Shown: piece after piece, positions 17,142 to 26,080 of the stretch
How positions within the stretch are numbered: position 1 is the first letter of the stretch
Layout: the number at the start of each line of letters is the position of its first letter
Source: an uncultured Rhodanobacteraceae bacterium
Lineage (GTDB): Bacteria; Pseudomonadota; Gammaproteobacteria; Xanthomonadales; SZUA-5
DNA: 64,000 bases
Assembly: GCA_937928755.1 (NCBI GenBank)
Contig: CALEZI010000127.1
Location: 62,001 to 126,000 of the forward strand
Direction: 5' to 3'
Program-made: the position numbers and the translations under genes
Notes under the pieces: model-generated
What the model saw: the letters and a program-made list of their open reading frames with translations, nothing else
Database searches by the model: none
What the model was told of the DNA's origin: nothing

Positions 17142-17600
17142 ATGCGTCCCACACTGCTGGTCGTCCACCACAGCCATGGCTGGCGCACCACGCGCATGGC
17201 CGAGGCGATTGTCGCCGCGGCGCAGGCAACCGACGCTGTCGATGTGATCGCGCGGCGCGCCGCCGACGCCACCCTGGCCGATCTGACCTCAGCCGATGGC
17301 TATCTGTTCGGCACGCCGGAGACCTTCGGTTCGATGAGCGGATTGCTCAAGGATTTTTTCGAGCGCACTTACTATCCGGCGCAGGATCGGTTGCGCGGCC
17401 GCCCCTATGCGCTGTTCGTGTGCGCGGGGAATGACGGCAGCGGCGCGGTGGCGTCGATCCAGCGCATCGCGCGTGGTTACGGACTGCGCGAGGTACAGCC
17501 CGCGCTGATCGTGCGCAGTGATGCAGTGGAGTCGCGGCGATCCGATTGTGAAGAATTGGGCACTTTGATGGCGCTGGGACTGTCGCTGGGCGTGTTCTGA
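17142..17600 (+). CDS. Flavodoxin-like / NADPH-dependent FMN reductase-like protein
   Basis: A protein of 152 residues with a flavodoxin-like fold: an N-terminal beta strand and phosphate loop region (LLVVHHSHGWRTTRMAEAI), then ADGYLFGTPETFGSMSGLLKDFFER, the FMN isoalloxazine loop typical of WrbA-like and flavodoxin-like proteins, and ALFVCAGNDGSGAVASIQRI. I chose the ATG at 17142 after the repeat element. It probably binds FMN; the substrate or electron partner is not evident. It has no close operon neighbour. Confidence 0.85.
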   Translation: MRPTLLVVHHSHGWRTTRMAEAIVAAAQATDAVDVIARRAADATLADLTSADGYLFGTPETFGSMSGLLKDFFERTYYPAQDRLRGRPYALFVCAGNDGSGAVASIQRIARGYGLREVQPALIVRSDAVESRRSDCEELGTLMALGLSLGVF

Positions 17601-17715
17601 ACCCGCGGGACGGGCCTTTCCGAGTCGGCAATGGAGCTTGCGTATCAGTATTGACGCAGAATCTGAGGACTTCATGGGCTGATCACGGTCGTTCAGTGTT
17701 CGATGACATCGGCGC

Positions 17716-17749
17716 GCGCTGTTAACAAACCGTCATCCAGCGCTGTTAA
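17716..17749 (+). promoter_or_regulatory. Direct repeat GCGCTGTTAA upstream of the Oar-like receptor
   Basis: GCGCTGTTAA occurs at 17716-17725 and again at 17740-17749, 24 bases apart, about 100 bases before the receptor start. It lies where a promoter or operator is expected. No classical -35/-10 pair is clear, and a regulator is not known. Confidence 0.35.
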
Positions 17750-17850
17750 ACTCCGCTTAATTCCCGCTGCTGAGTCCACCCTCGATGACCGATCGAGCCG
17801 AAGTGGGCCTCGGTAGTCCAATCCCGCAACACAAAGGTCAGGCAGTCGCC

Positions 17851-20800
17851 ATGAAAAAAAAGCCGCAAATGAAAGCGCTGGTGCTCGGTCTCATGCTGGG
17901 CATCGTTGCCTCGCAAGGAGCCTTCGCGCAATCCACGTCCTCAGCGCTGAACGGACGCGTGACGGACCCTGAAGGCCGTCCAATTGCTGGCGCCACCGTC
18001 GAGGTGCTGCATGTCCCGTCGAACACCCGCAAGTCCGTCGTCACCGACAGCCAGGGTCGCTACAGCACTTCGGGCCTGCGCGTGGGTGGTCCTTACAAGG
18101 TCACGGTGACCAAGGAAGGATTCGCTGGCGAAGCGCAGGACGGCGTCTCGCTGTTGTTGGGCGAAGTGACGGCGTTGAACATCGACCTGGAACCGGCGAT
18201 GACCACGCTCGATTCGATCGAAGTCGTGGCCTCGGCACAGAACGAAGTGTTCTCGTCGGAGAAATTCGGCGCCGGAACCAACCTCAACAATGAGGCGCTG
18301 AATGCATTTCCGTCGATCCGGCGCGACCTGCAGGACTACGCCCGCCTGGATCCGCGTATCTCGCAGACCGACAAGGACCGCGGCGAAATCTCGGCGCTCG
18401 GTCAGAATTCGCGCTTCAACTCGGTGACCATCGACTCGGTGTCGACCAACGACACCTTCGGGCTCGAAGCCAACAACCTGCCGACGCTGCGTCAGCCGAT
18501 CTCGATGGATGCCATCGAATCGGTGCAGTTGAACGTCGTCAACGTCGATGTCACCCAACGCGGTTACACCGGCGCCAACATCAATGCGGTGACCAAGTCG
18601 GGCACCAACGAATTCTTCGGATCGGTCTACGGCACTTACCGTGATGGCGACTGGGTGCGCGAAGAAGACGACCGCGGCGTGGAGTTCACCGGCTTCGACA
18701 AGGAAGAGACCTACGGCGGTACCTTTGGCGGTCCGCTGATCGAGGATCGCCTGTTCTTCTTCTTCAACTACGACAAGACCAGGATTTCGGCCCCGGGTCC
18801 GGATCTGGCGAGCGGCCCCTACAACCGCACCGTCAACGGCATCTCCGATGCGCAGTTGCAGGAAGTGATTTCGATCGCGCAGGATGTCTGGGGCATGACG
18901 CCGGGCGACCTCAATCCGGGGTCGCTCGACACCGAGGTCGAGACCTATCTCGGTCGCTTCGACTGGAACATCACCGACGATCACCGCGCGGCTTTCCGCT
19001 TCAGCAGCACCGAGCAGGCGGAGGCGATCCTGCCCGGCTTCGGCAACAACTTCTTCTCGTTGTCGAGCTACTGGTACACCCAGGAGAAGGAGTTCGACAA
19101 TTACGTGGTGGAAGTGTTCAGCGACTGGAACGAGTCCTTCTCCACCGAAGTGCGCGCGTCCTATCGCGACTATTTCAGCACGCCGCAGACCTTCGCGCGT
19201 CAGCCGCAGGTGCAGGTCGATTTCGGTACCGCCAACATGCGCCTCGGCACCGAGCAGTTCCGCCACGCCAACATCCTCGACACCGAGACCTACAACTTCT
19301 TCGCCGCCGGTAACCTGTTCCTCGGCGACCACACGGTGAAGTTCGGTGCCGATTACGAGAGCAACGAGATCTACAACCTGTTCCTCGAGTCGAACCTCGG
19401 CGTGTACCGTTTCGCCAATACCAACGATTTCCGCAATGGCGTCTACCGCGAATACACCTCGCGCGCATCGACCAGCGGCAATCTCGGCGATGCAGCGGCA
19501 AAACTGGAGCTGGACAACCTCGGGTTCTTCCTGCAGGACACCTGGGCGGTCAACTACAACCTGACGCTGACCTACGGTTTCCGTATCGACACGCCGAATG
19601 TGGACAAGGCGCCGCCGTTGAACCAGAGCTTCCTGACGGCGTTCGGAATCCGCAACAACACCACCATCGACGGTAACGAGCTGTTCCAGCCGCGCTTTGG
19701 TTTCAACTACAGCTTCGACAGCGAGCGCCCGACGCAATTGCGCGGCGGCCTCGGTCTGTTCCAGGGCTCGGCGGCCAATGTGTGGCTGGCCAATCCGTAC
19801 ACCAACAATGGACTGTCGATCGCGGTCTTTGGCTGCGGTACCGCGGGTCTGGCCAACTGCCCGACGCCGCGTCCGTCGGTGTTCAATCCGGATCCGGACA
19901 ACCAGCCGCCAGTGGTGGTCGGAAGCGGCGCACCGCCGTCCGACGTCGATATCGTTGCCGACGACCTGCACCAGCCGTCGATCTGGAAGTTCAATCTCGC
20001 GTTCGAGCACGAGCTTCCGTGGTGGGGCATGGTGGCATCGGCCGAAGCGATCATCACCGAGGTTGAAGATGCGGTGTTCTACGAGCACCTTAATCTCGGC
20101 AGCCCGACGCGTCTGGGTCTCGATGGCCGCAACCTGTATTGGGCCAACACGGCGGCTTCGCAGTATCAGACCAACGGCACCTTCAACGGCACCGCGCGTT
20201 CGCGTCGCAACACGGCCTTCCGCGAAGTGCTGCTGGCGCGTCCGACGTCGAAGGGCCACGGCGAGAACTACACGCTGTCGCTGACCAAGCCGATGACGGT
20301 CGACAGCAACTGGTTCTGGCAGGCGGCCTACTCGTACACCGATGCCACCGAAGTCAACGGCCTGACCTCCAGCCGCGCAATCTCCAACTGGGCCAGCCGT
20401 TCGGTCTTCAACCCGAACGAAGAAATCGCGTCGACGTCGCCGTACATCAACAAGGACCGCTTCATCGGCACGATGAGCTACCGGCACTTCTTCTTCGAGG
20501 GCTACAAGACCGAGTTTGCGATGTTCTATGAAGGTCGTCGTGGCAAGCCGTACAGCTGGACCTTCAACAACGACATGAACGGCGATGGTCTGGCCGGCAA
20601 CGACTTGATGTACATCCCGTTGCCAGGGCAGGTGGTGTTCACCGACCCCACCGAAGCGGCAGTGTTCGAGCAGTTGGTGCGCAATTACGGCCTCGATCAG
20701 TACGCCGGTGGCGTGGTGCCGCGCAACACGGAAACCGCGCCGTGGGTGCACAACTTCGACATCCGTATCTCGCAGGAACTGCCGGGCTTCTTCGCCGACA

Positions 20801-21048
20801 ACAAGGCTGAGATCTGGCTCGATATCCTCAACGTCGGCAACCTGGTCAACAAAGACTGGGGCCTGATCGATGAAGTCGGCTTCCAGTCCAACGGTGGCCA
20901 GGCGCGCAGCTTCGCCAACTTCGCGGGTATCGACGCGAACGGTCGCTACATCTACGACGTTCTGGCGACCCCGGAAGGTCTGGCTCGTCGCGACCGCACC
21001 GGCGAATCGCGCTGGGCGCTGCAGGTTGGATTCCGTTACAGCTTCTGA
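17851..21048 (+). CDS. TonB-dependent receptor of the Oar family with N-terminal carboxypeptidase-regulatory-like domain
   Basis: A protein of 1065 residues. I chose the ATG at 17851 (MKKKPQMKALVLGLMLGIVA, cleavage near AFA-QS) over one at 17785 because it gives a proper signal peptide. A carboxypeptidase-regulatory-like beta-sandwich domain follows (about residues 30-110: LNGRVTDPEGRPIAGATVEV). The plug (about 115-240) contains GYTGANINAVTKSGTNEF, and a large beta barrel ends RYSF with a terminal aromatic residue, as outer-membrane proteins do. Oar-like receptors import large substrates or act in adhesion; the substrate is unknown. It is monocistronic, closed by a terminator. Confidence 0.93.
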   Translation: MKKKPQMKALVLGLMLGIVASQGAFAQSTSSALNGRVTDPEGRPIAGATVEVLHVPSNTRKSVVTDSQGRYSTSGLRVGGPYKVTVTKEGFAGEAQDGVSLLLGEVTALNIDLEPAMTTLDSIEVVASAQNEVFSSEKFGAGTNLNNEALNAFPSIRRDLQDYARLDPRISQTDKDRGEISALGQNSRFNSVTIDSVSTNDTFGLEANNLPTLRQPISMDAIESVQLNVVNVDVTQRGYTGANINAVTKSGTNEFFGSVYGTYRDGDWVREEDDRGVEFTGFDKEETYGGTFGGPLIEDRLFFFFNYDKTRISAPGPDLASGPYNRTVNGISDAQLQEVISIAQDVWGMTPGDLNPGSLDTEVETYLGRFDWNITDDHRAAFRFSSTEQAEAILPGFGNNFFSLSSYWYTQEKEFDNYVVEVFSDWNESFSTEVRASYRDYFSTPQTFARQPQVQVDFGTANMRLGTEQFRHANILDTETYNFFAAGNLFLGDHTVKFGADYESNEIYNLFLESNLGVYRFANTNDFRNGVYREYTSRASTSGNLGDAAAKLELDNLGFFLQDTWAVNYNLTLTYGFRIDTPNVDKAPPLNQSFLTAFGIRNNTTIDGNELFQPRFGFNYSFDSERPTQLRGGLGLFQGSAANVWLANPYTNNGLSIAVFGCGTAGLANCPTPRPSVFNPDPDNQPPVVVGSGAPPSDVDIVADDLHQPSIWKFNLAFEHELPWWGMVASAEAIITEVEDAVFYEHLNLGSPTRLGLDGRNLYWANTAASQYQTNGTFNGTARSRRNTAFREVLLARPTSKGHGENYTLSLTKPMTVDSNWFWQAAYSYTDATEVNGLTSSRAISNWASRSVFNPNEEIASTSPYINKDRFIGTMSYRHFFFEGYKTEFAMFYEGRRGKPYSWTFNNDMNGDGLAGNDLMYIPLPGQVVFTDPTEAAVFEQLVRNYGLDQYAGGVVPRNTETAPWVHNFDIRISQELPGFFADNKAEIWLDILNVGNLVNKDWGLIDEVGFQSNGGQARSFANFAGIDANGRYIYDVLATPEGLARRDRTGESRWALQVGFRYSF

Positions 21049-21069
21049 TCGCGCTTCAACGTTGCAGGG

Positions 21070-21103
21070 AAACGGCCGGCTTTTGCCGGCCGTTTCTTTT
21101 TGT
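21070..21103 (+). terminator. Rho-independent terminator after the Oar-like receptor
   Basis: The stem AAACGGCCGGC / GCCGGCCGTTT with loop TTTT is followed by CTTTTTG. It lies about 20 bases after the receptor stop. Confidence 0.85.
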
Positions 21104-21212
21104 GGATCCGGCAGGGCGTACCTGCTTTGATGAAGACGGCGGGGGTGACCCTGCTTCGTACCCGATCGGAAGAGCAGCGGAGCAAGCTCCGCTCTACAAC
21201 GGCGAAGGTCCG

Positions 21213-21480
21213 CGTGTTGCTCTTGTAGAGCCGAGCTTGCTCGGCTGGTTTGCTTTAGCTCTTGCTCTTGTAGAGCCGAGCTTGCTCGGCTGGTTTGCTT
21301 TAGCTCTTGCTCTTGTAGAGCCGAGCTTGCTCGGCTGGTTTGCTCTAGCTCTTGCTCTGGTAGAGCCGAGCTTGCTCGGCTGGTTCGCTCTTGCTCCTGC
21401 TCTTGTAGAGCCGAGCTTGCTCGGCTGGCTTGCTCTAGGTCTTGCTCTGGTAGAGCCGAGCTTGCTCGGCTGGTTCGCTG
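21213..21480. repeat. Tandem array of six 45-bp units, each with a GAGCCGAGCTTGCTCGGCT palindrome
   Basis: TAGAGCCGAGCTTGCTCGGC begins at 21226, 21271, 21316, 21361, 21406 and 21451, an exact 45-base period. The linker (GGTTTGCTTTAGCTCTTGCT and variants) differs by a few bases between units. Because 45 is a multiple of three, several frames stay open through the array on both strands, which produces repetitive spurious reading frames. A related inverted unit (GCGGAGCAAGCTCCGCTCTA) lies at 21177-21197. The rest of the 589-base gap between the receptor and the cNMP-binding gene shows no gene. Confidence 0.95.
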
Positions 21481-21637
21481 CGCAGCCAACGAAAGCGGCG
21501 CCGCAAGCACCGCGGAGAAAGGTCGGCTCCGGCGGACCGACTGGGCCGACGATCGAAGGACCGACGCGCAAGCCCCTCGTCACCCGCCTCCGCAAGGCAT
21601 AGAATCGCGACCTTCGCGCTGGATCCGGACTCAACCC

Positions 21638-22672
21638 ATGGTGAATATCAGCCTGTTCGGGCGCTTCGTGCCTCTGCAGTCGCTGGTCCCGTCGGATCAA
21701 TCGCAACTCGCCAAGCAAAGCAGTCTGGTCAACTATCAGCCCGGCCAGGTGATTTTCAGCCGTGGCGAACTGGCGCGTACCCAGGCGTTTCTGATCGACG
21801 GCGAGATCGAGCTGCAGGACGAGCACTCTGCGCGGCGCCTGCGTGCGGCGGATCCCGAATCGCGTTACGCGTTGGCACCCGGACAACGACGTGCGCAGAC
21901 CGCGTTGTGTCTGAAACCCGCACAGATCCTGTTCGTCGACCGCGAGTTGCTCGATGTCATGTTGACGTGGTCGCAGACAGGCGGCGTCGAAGTGCGCGAC
22001 ATCGGCTCCGGCGACAAAGACGACGAATCGCACGACTGGATGACGGCGCTGCTGCAAAGCAAGGCTTTTCTGCGCATTCCGCCCGGCAACATTGCGCAGA
22101 TCTTCGCCAGCATGCAGTCGGTGACCTTCGATGCCGGCCAGATCATCCTCAAGCAGGGCGATCCGGGCGATTATTACTACGTGATCACCGAGGGCCGCGC
22201 CCAGGTGGTACTGGAAGATCCCAACGGCAACTCGGAAGAAGAACTGGCGCAGCTCGGCGTTGGTCGCGCTTTTGGCGAGGAAGCGCTGGTGTCCGGAGAG
22301 CCGCGTAACGCCACCGTACGCGCGCTCACCCGCTGTACGCTGATGCGACTGTCCAACGCGGCGTTCGCGCGATTGCTGAAGGCGCCATTGATGCGCGAAG
22401 TGCAGATGAGCGAAATCGCGGGCGATGTGCAGTTGGTGGATGTGCGGTTGGCCAGCGAGTTCGAGCGCGGGCACTGGCCAGGCGCGATCAACGTGCCTTT
22501 GGCGCGATTGCGCGTGCTGGCACAATCACTCGATCCGGCGCGCGAATACTGGGTCTACTGCGACACCGGTCGTCGCAGCGCATCGGCAGTATTCCTGCTC
22601 ACCGAACGCGGTTTCGACGCCAAATTGGTGCGCGGTGGCCTCACTGTCGCGCAATTGACCGAAGCCGCGTAG
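21638..22672 (+). CDS. Cyclic nucleotide-binding (Crp-like sensor) protein with C-terminal rhodanese domain
   Basis: A protein of 344 residues. An N-terminal half resembles a degenerate cNMP-binding fold (about residues 20-120). A second, clearer cNMP-binding domain (about 140-250) has FDAGQIILKQGDPGDYYYVITEGRAQVV and a phosphate-binding-cassette-like GRAFGEEALVSGEPRNATVRAL. The C-terminal 90 residues are a rhodanese domain (VQLVDVRLASEFERGHWPGAINVPL) with the active-site loop YCDTGRRSASA, where Cys is present. No DNA-binding domain is seen, so it may couple nucleotide sensing to sulfur transfer or redox. It is flanked by repeat arrays on both sides. Confidence 0.9.
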   Translation: MVNISLFGRFVPLQSLVPSDQSQLAKQSSLVNYQPGQVIFSRGELARTQAFLIDGEIELQDEHSARRLRAADPESRYALAPGQRRAQTALCLKPAQILFVDRELLDVMLTWSQTGGVEVRDIGSGDKDDESHDWMTALLQSKAFLRIPPGNIAQIFASMQSVTFDAGQIILKQGDPGDYYYVITEGRAQVVLEDPNGNSEEELAQLGVGRAFGEEALVSGEPRNATVRALTRCTLMRLSNAAFARLLKAPLMREVQMSEIAGDVQLVDVRLASEFERGHWPGAINVPLARLRVLAQSLDPAREYWVYCDTGRRSASAVFLLTERGFDAKLVRGGLTVAQLTEAA

Positions 22673-22678
22673 AGTTCC

Positions 22679-22845
22679 AGCCTTTGCAGAGCCGAGCTTG
22701 CTCGGCATCACGTCGTTGGTTTTCCCCAGGCGGAGCAAGCTCCGCTCTGCAAGAGCCTCGCGATTCGCGGCCATTGTAGAGCCGAGCTTGCTCGGCTGAT
22801 TTTCGCGTCAGCGGAGCGGAGCAAGCTCCGCTCTACCAGAGCCAC
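22679..22845. repeat. Four dispersed palindrome units related to the 45-bp array
   Basis: GCAGAGCCGAGCTTGCTCGG (near 22686), GGCGGAGCAAGCTCCGCTCT (near 22731), TGTAGAGCCGAGCTTGCTCG (near 22776) and GCGGAGCAAGCTCCGCTCTA (near 22817) alternate in orientation, so they can pair with each other as well as fold alone. They fill most of the gap before ppnN. Confidence 0.85.
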
Positions 22846-22912
22846 GTACTCCCTGGCTCGTTTCAACCCCAGGAAGCGCGGCGACGGCGTCGCGCAAATA
22901 CAAGGACGTCCC

Positions 22913-24286
22913 ATGAATCATCGACCCGTGAGTGCCCGCATCAATCCCGAAGCGGGCATGGATGTGCTTTCCAAAGCCGAGGTTCGCCGCCTTACTGCGG
23001 CGACGACCGGCAACCTCTACGACTTGTTCCGTCGCTGCACGCTGGCAGTTCTGACCACCGGCAGCGAGAGCGACGATGCGCGGGCAGTGCTCGCGCGCCA
23101 CCCGGACTTCGATGTGCGCGTCGTGCAGCAGGATCGCGGCGTGAAGCTCGACCTGATCAACGCGCCGGCACAGGCCTTCGTCGACGGCGAGATCATCCGC
23201 GGCATTCGTCAACTGCTGTTCGCGGTGCTGCGCGACATCCTCTACGTCGAGAACGAGATCAAGACCCGCGCCAACCTCAACGAAGCCGAAGGCATCACCA
23301 ACGCAGTGTTCGACATCCTGCGCAACGCCGGCATCCTGCGCGCGCAGCACGCGCCCAACCTGGTCGTTTGCTGGGGCGGCCATTCGATCGGCCGCAAGGA
23401 GTACGAATACACCAAGAAGGTCGGTTACGAGCTTGGCCTGCGTGGAATGGACATTTGCACCGGTTGTGGGCCGGGTGCGATGAAAGGGCCGATGAAGGGC
23501 GCAACCATCGCCCACGCCAAACAGCGCATCGACGACACCCGTTACATCGGCATCACCGAGCCGGGAATCATCGCCGCGGAATCGCCGAACCCGATCGTCA
23601 ACCATCTGGTGATCATGCCGGACATCGAAAAACGGCTGGAGTCGTTCATTCGCGTCGGCCATGCCATCGTCGTGTTTCCGGGTGGCGTCGGCACGGCAGA
23701 AGAAATCCTTTATCTGCTGGGCATCCTGCTGCACCCGGACAATGCACGCGTGCCTTTCCCGGTGGTGTTCACCGGGCCCAGGGACAGTGCGGCTTACTTC
23801 GAGCAGATCGATGCCTTCCTCAAGCTGACCTTGGGCGATACGGCCGCAGAGCGTTACCGGATCATCGTCGGCGACCCGGTCGAAGTCGCCCGTCACATCA
23901 AGGCCGGAATGGTCCAGGTCACCGATCATCGTGTCGAGACCAAGGATGCGTTCTTCTACAACTGGACCTTGAAGATCCCGGAAGCCTTCCAGTTTGGATT
24001 TGCGCCGACGCATGCAGCCATGGCGCAACTGCAGTTGCATCGCGGCCGTCCGGTTCACGAATTGGCCGCGGACTTGCGGCGCGCCTTCAGCGGCATCGTG
24101 GCCGGCAATGTCAAGGAAGAGGGCATTCGCGCGATCGAAGCCCACGGTCCGTACGAGTTGACCGGTGAACCGGCGATCATGGATGCCATGGACGGTCTGC
24201 TGAAGGCTTTTGTCGAGCAGCACCGGATGAAGCTGCCGGGTAGCGAACCTTACAAGCCTTGTTATCGACTGAAGCCTGCCACTTGA
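22913..24286 (+). CDS. ppnN: Nucleotide 5'-monophosphate nucleosidase PpnN (YgdH, LOG family)
   Basis: A protein of 457 residues, close to E. coli PpnN. The central LOG-type Rossmann domain carries VVCWGGHSIGRKEYEYTKKV, TGCGPGAMKGPMKGA and FPGGVGTAEEILYLLG, the PGGxGTxxE nucleosidase motif. N- and C-terminal PpnN-specific domains flank it. The enzyme cleaves purine and pyrimidine nucleoside monophosphates to base and ribose 5-phosphate and in E. coli responds to (p)ppGpp. The start ATG at 22913 fits the family N terminus. A tRNA gene follows downstream. Confidence 0.95.
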   Translation: MNHRPVSARINPEAGMDVLSKAEVRRLTAATTGNLYDLFRRCTLAVLTTGSESDDARAVLARHPDFDVRVVQQDRGVKLDLINAPAQAFVDGEIIRGIRQLLFAVLRDILYVENEIKTRANLNEAEGITNAVFDILRNAGILRAQHAPNLVVCWGGHSIGRKEYEYTKKVGYELGLRGMDICTGCGPGAMKGPMKGATIAHAKQRIDDTRYIGITEPGIIAAESPNPIVNHLVIMPDIEKRLESFIRVGHAIVVFPGGVGTAEEILYLLGILLHPDNARVPFPVVFTGPRDSAAYFEQIDAFLKLTLGDTAAERYRIIVGDPVEVARHIKAGMVQVTDHRVETKDAFFYNWTLKIPEAFQFGFAPTHAAMAQLQLHRGRPVHELAADLRRAFSGIVAGNVKEEGIRAIEAHGPYELTGEPAIMDAMDGLLKAFVEQHRMKLPGSEPYKPCYRLKPAT

Positions 24287-24326
24287 CGGATCTGCGAATC
24301 TGACGGCATCATTCCGCTTCTACCGT

Positions 24327-24401
<75 letters not shown>

Positions 24402-24489
24402 AAAACAAGCGGGAAACCAACGGCTTGCGACTAAACATCGCAGGCCGTTCTTGTTTGTGGCGAAGCCTGCCGGTGCCGGTCCGGCAAGC

Positions 24490-25914
24490 TCAGGTCAACA
24501 ACCACCAGCAAACCATCGTGATGACCACGCTGCCGAGCAGGTTGACGGCAAGTCCGGTCCGCGCCATCTCAACGATGGCAATGCGATTGGAGCCGAAGAC
24601 CACGGCGTTGGGCCCGGTTGCTACCGGCAGCATGAAGGCGCAACTGGCGCTCAGCGCAGCTGGAATCATCAGCAGCTTGGGATCGATGCCAGCGCCCAGG
24701 GCTGCCGCGGCGAGGATTGGCATCAACAGCGTCGCCGTCGCGGTGTTGGAGGTGACTTCGGTCAGGAAGGTCACGACCAGGCAGATGGTCGCGATCAGCA
24801 CCAAGGCCGGCAACAGCACCAGTCCTCCGCCGACGGCGGTACCGATCCAGGCACTCAAACCACTGCTGGCGAAGCCATTGGCGAGCGCAACGCCGCTGCC
24901 GAACAGCAACAGGATGCCCCACGGTGTTCGTTGCGCATGCTGCCAATCGAGCAATCGTCCAGGCCGTTCGCGATCGCCGTCCGGAATCAGCGCCAGCAGC
25001 ACGCAGGCCAGCAGCGCGACCGTGGCATCGTTGGCTTGCGGCAAGTCGAGCCAGACACTCCATCCGCCAAAGGGCTCGCTGCGGGTGATCCAAGCGGTGG
25101 CGGTCAGTGCGAACACCGTGATCACGCGACGCTCGGCCGGGCGCCAGTTCCCGGGCTGTGGCAGTTGCAATGCCTCGCCGGGGGGCAGTCCGCGCGCCAG
25201 CCACCAACCCACCACCGGCAACATCGCCAGCACGACCGGAACGCCATAGCGCATGTAGTCGGTGAAGCTCATCGCATCGCCGGTGCTGTCGCCGTAGACC
25301 TTCATGAAAATCAGATTCGGTGGAGTGCCGATCGGGGTGCCCAGTCCGCCGATGCTGGCGCCGTACGCGATCGCGAGCAGTACGGCCACCACGACCCGCT
25401 GGTCGGTATCGTCGCGCAAGATCGCCAGTGCGATGGGAAGCAGCATCAGCGAGGTTGCGGTATTCGAAATCCACATGCTGAGCAGAGCCGCGGTGACCAG
25501 AAAGCCGAAAACCAACGGACGGCCACCTCGACCACCGGTGAGTGCCAACATTCCCAGAGCCAGGCGCCGATGCACGCCGGACTTCTCCAGCGCCAGGCTG
25601 AGCATGAAGCCCCCCATCAGCAACAGGATGATCGGATCGCCATAGGCTTGTCCGACTTGCGCCGGCGTCAATACGCCAACCAAAGGCAGGACCGCCAGCG
25701 GCAGTAGGGAAGTCAAGGGAATCTCGATGGGCTCGAAGATCCACCAGCACGCCACCCACACCGTCAAGCCTGCTACCCAAGCCATCGGCGTTGCCTGACC
25801 CAGGCCGAGCAAGCCAAGGCCGGTCATTGCCGCGGCCATCGGTCCTCCCCACAGCGCGGCGCGTTGCACTGCGTTGAGCTGCCGTGGACGATTCGCGGTT
25901 TCAGTTTCCGGCAT
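24490..25914 (-). CDS. DASS/SLC13-family sodium-dependent anion (dicarboxylate) transporter
   Basis: About 474 residues with some eleven hydrophobic helices. The ATG at 25914 has AAGGA at good distance; an ATG at 25923 is also in frame but lies directly on that sequence. The DASS signature SNT is present in SMWISNTATSLMLLPIALAI, with a second half motif FLTEVTSNTATATLLMPILA, the paired SNT motifs that bind the anion and sodium. The family moves succinate, malate, citrate or sulfate. The exact substrate is not evident. It stands alone, pointing toward the tRNA gene. Confidence 0.92.
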   Translation of the reverse strand: MPETETANRPRQLNAVQRAALWGGPMAAAMTGLGLLGLGQATPMAWVAGLTVWVACWWIFEPIEIPLTSLLPLAVLPLVGVLTPAQVGQAYGDPIILLLMGGFMLSLALEKSGVHRRLALGMLALTGGRGGRPLVFGFLVTAALLSMWISNTATSLMLLPIALAILRDDTDQRVVVAVLLAIAYGASIGGLGTPIGTPPNLIFMKVYGDSTGDAMSFTDYMRYGVPVVLAMLPVVGWWLARGLPPGEALQLPQPGNWRPAERRVITVFALTATAWITRSEPFGGWSVWLDLPQANDATVALLACVLLALIPDGDRERPGRLLDWQHAQRTPWGILLLFGSGVALANGFASSGLSAWIGTAVGGGLVLLPALVLIATICLVVTFLTEVTSNTATATLLMPILAAAALGAGIDPKLLMIPAALSASCAFMLPVATGPNAVVFGSNRIAIVEMARTGLAVNLLGSVVITMVCWWLLT

Positions 25915-26080
25915 CCAGATCATCCTTGAAGCAATGCTGACAGCCGCGGCAGGGGCCCCGGCCCGTTCATGATGCTGGATTCTCGATCAGGTTACGTCTC
26001 TGGCGTGCGCCAGGGATGGCGCCAGCGCGATCACCAGCCATGCTGGCCGTACAGAGCCGCGGTTCCAGAGTTGTCCGCGG

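Noticed and set aside
21213..21480. CRISPR array
   Set aside because: Units are 45 bases and the parts between the palindromes are almost identical, so there are no unique spacers. No cas gene is in the window.
17941..21510. 1189-codon open frame on the minus strand
   Set aside because: It lies antisense to the Oar-like receptor and extends into the 45-bp array, whose length keeps frames open. The protein has no recognisable domain, and high-GC codon bias explains it.
21102..21602. 166-codon repetitive protein across the tandem array
   Set aside because: The frame is open only because the repeat unit is a multiple of three. The same is true on the other strand. It lies after a terminator, with no ribosome binding site.
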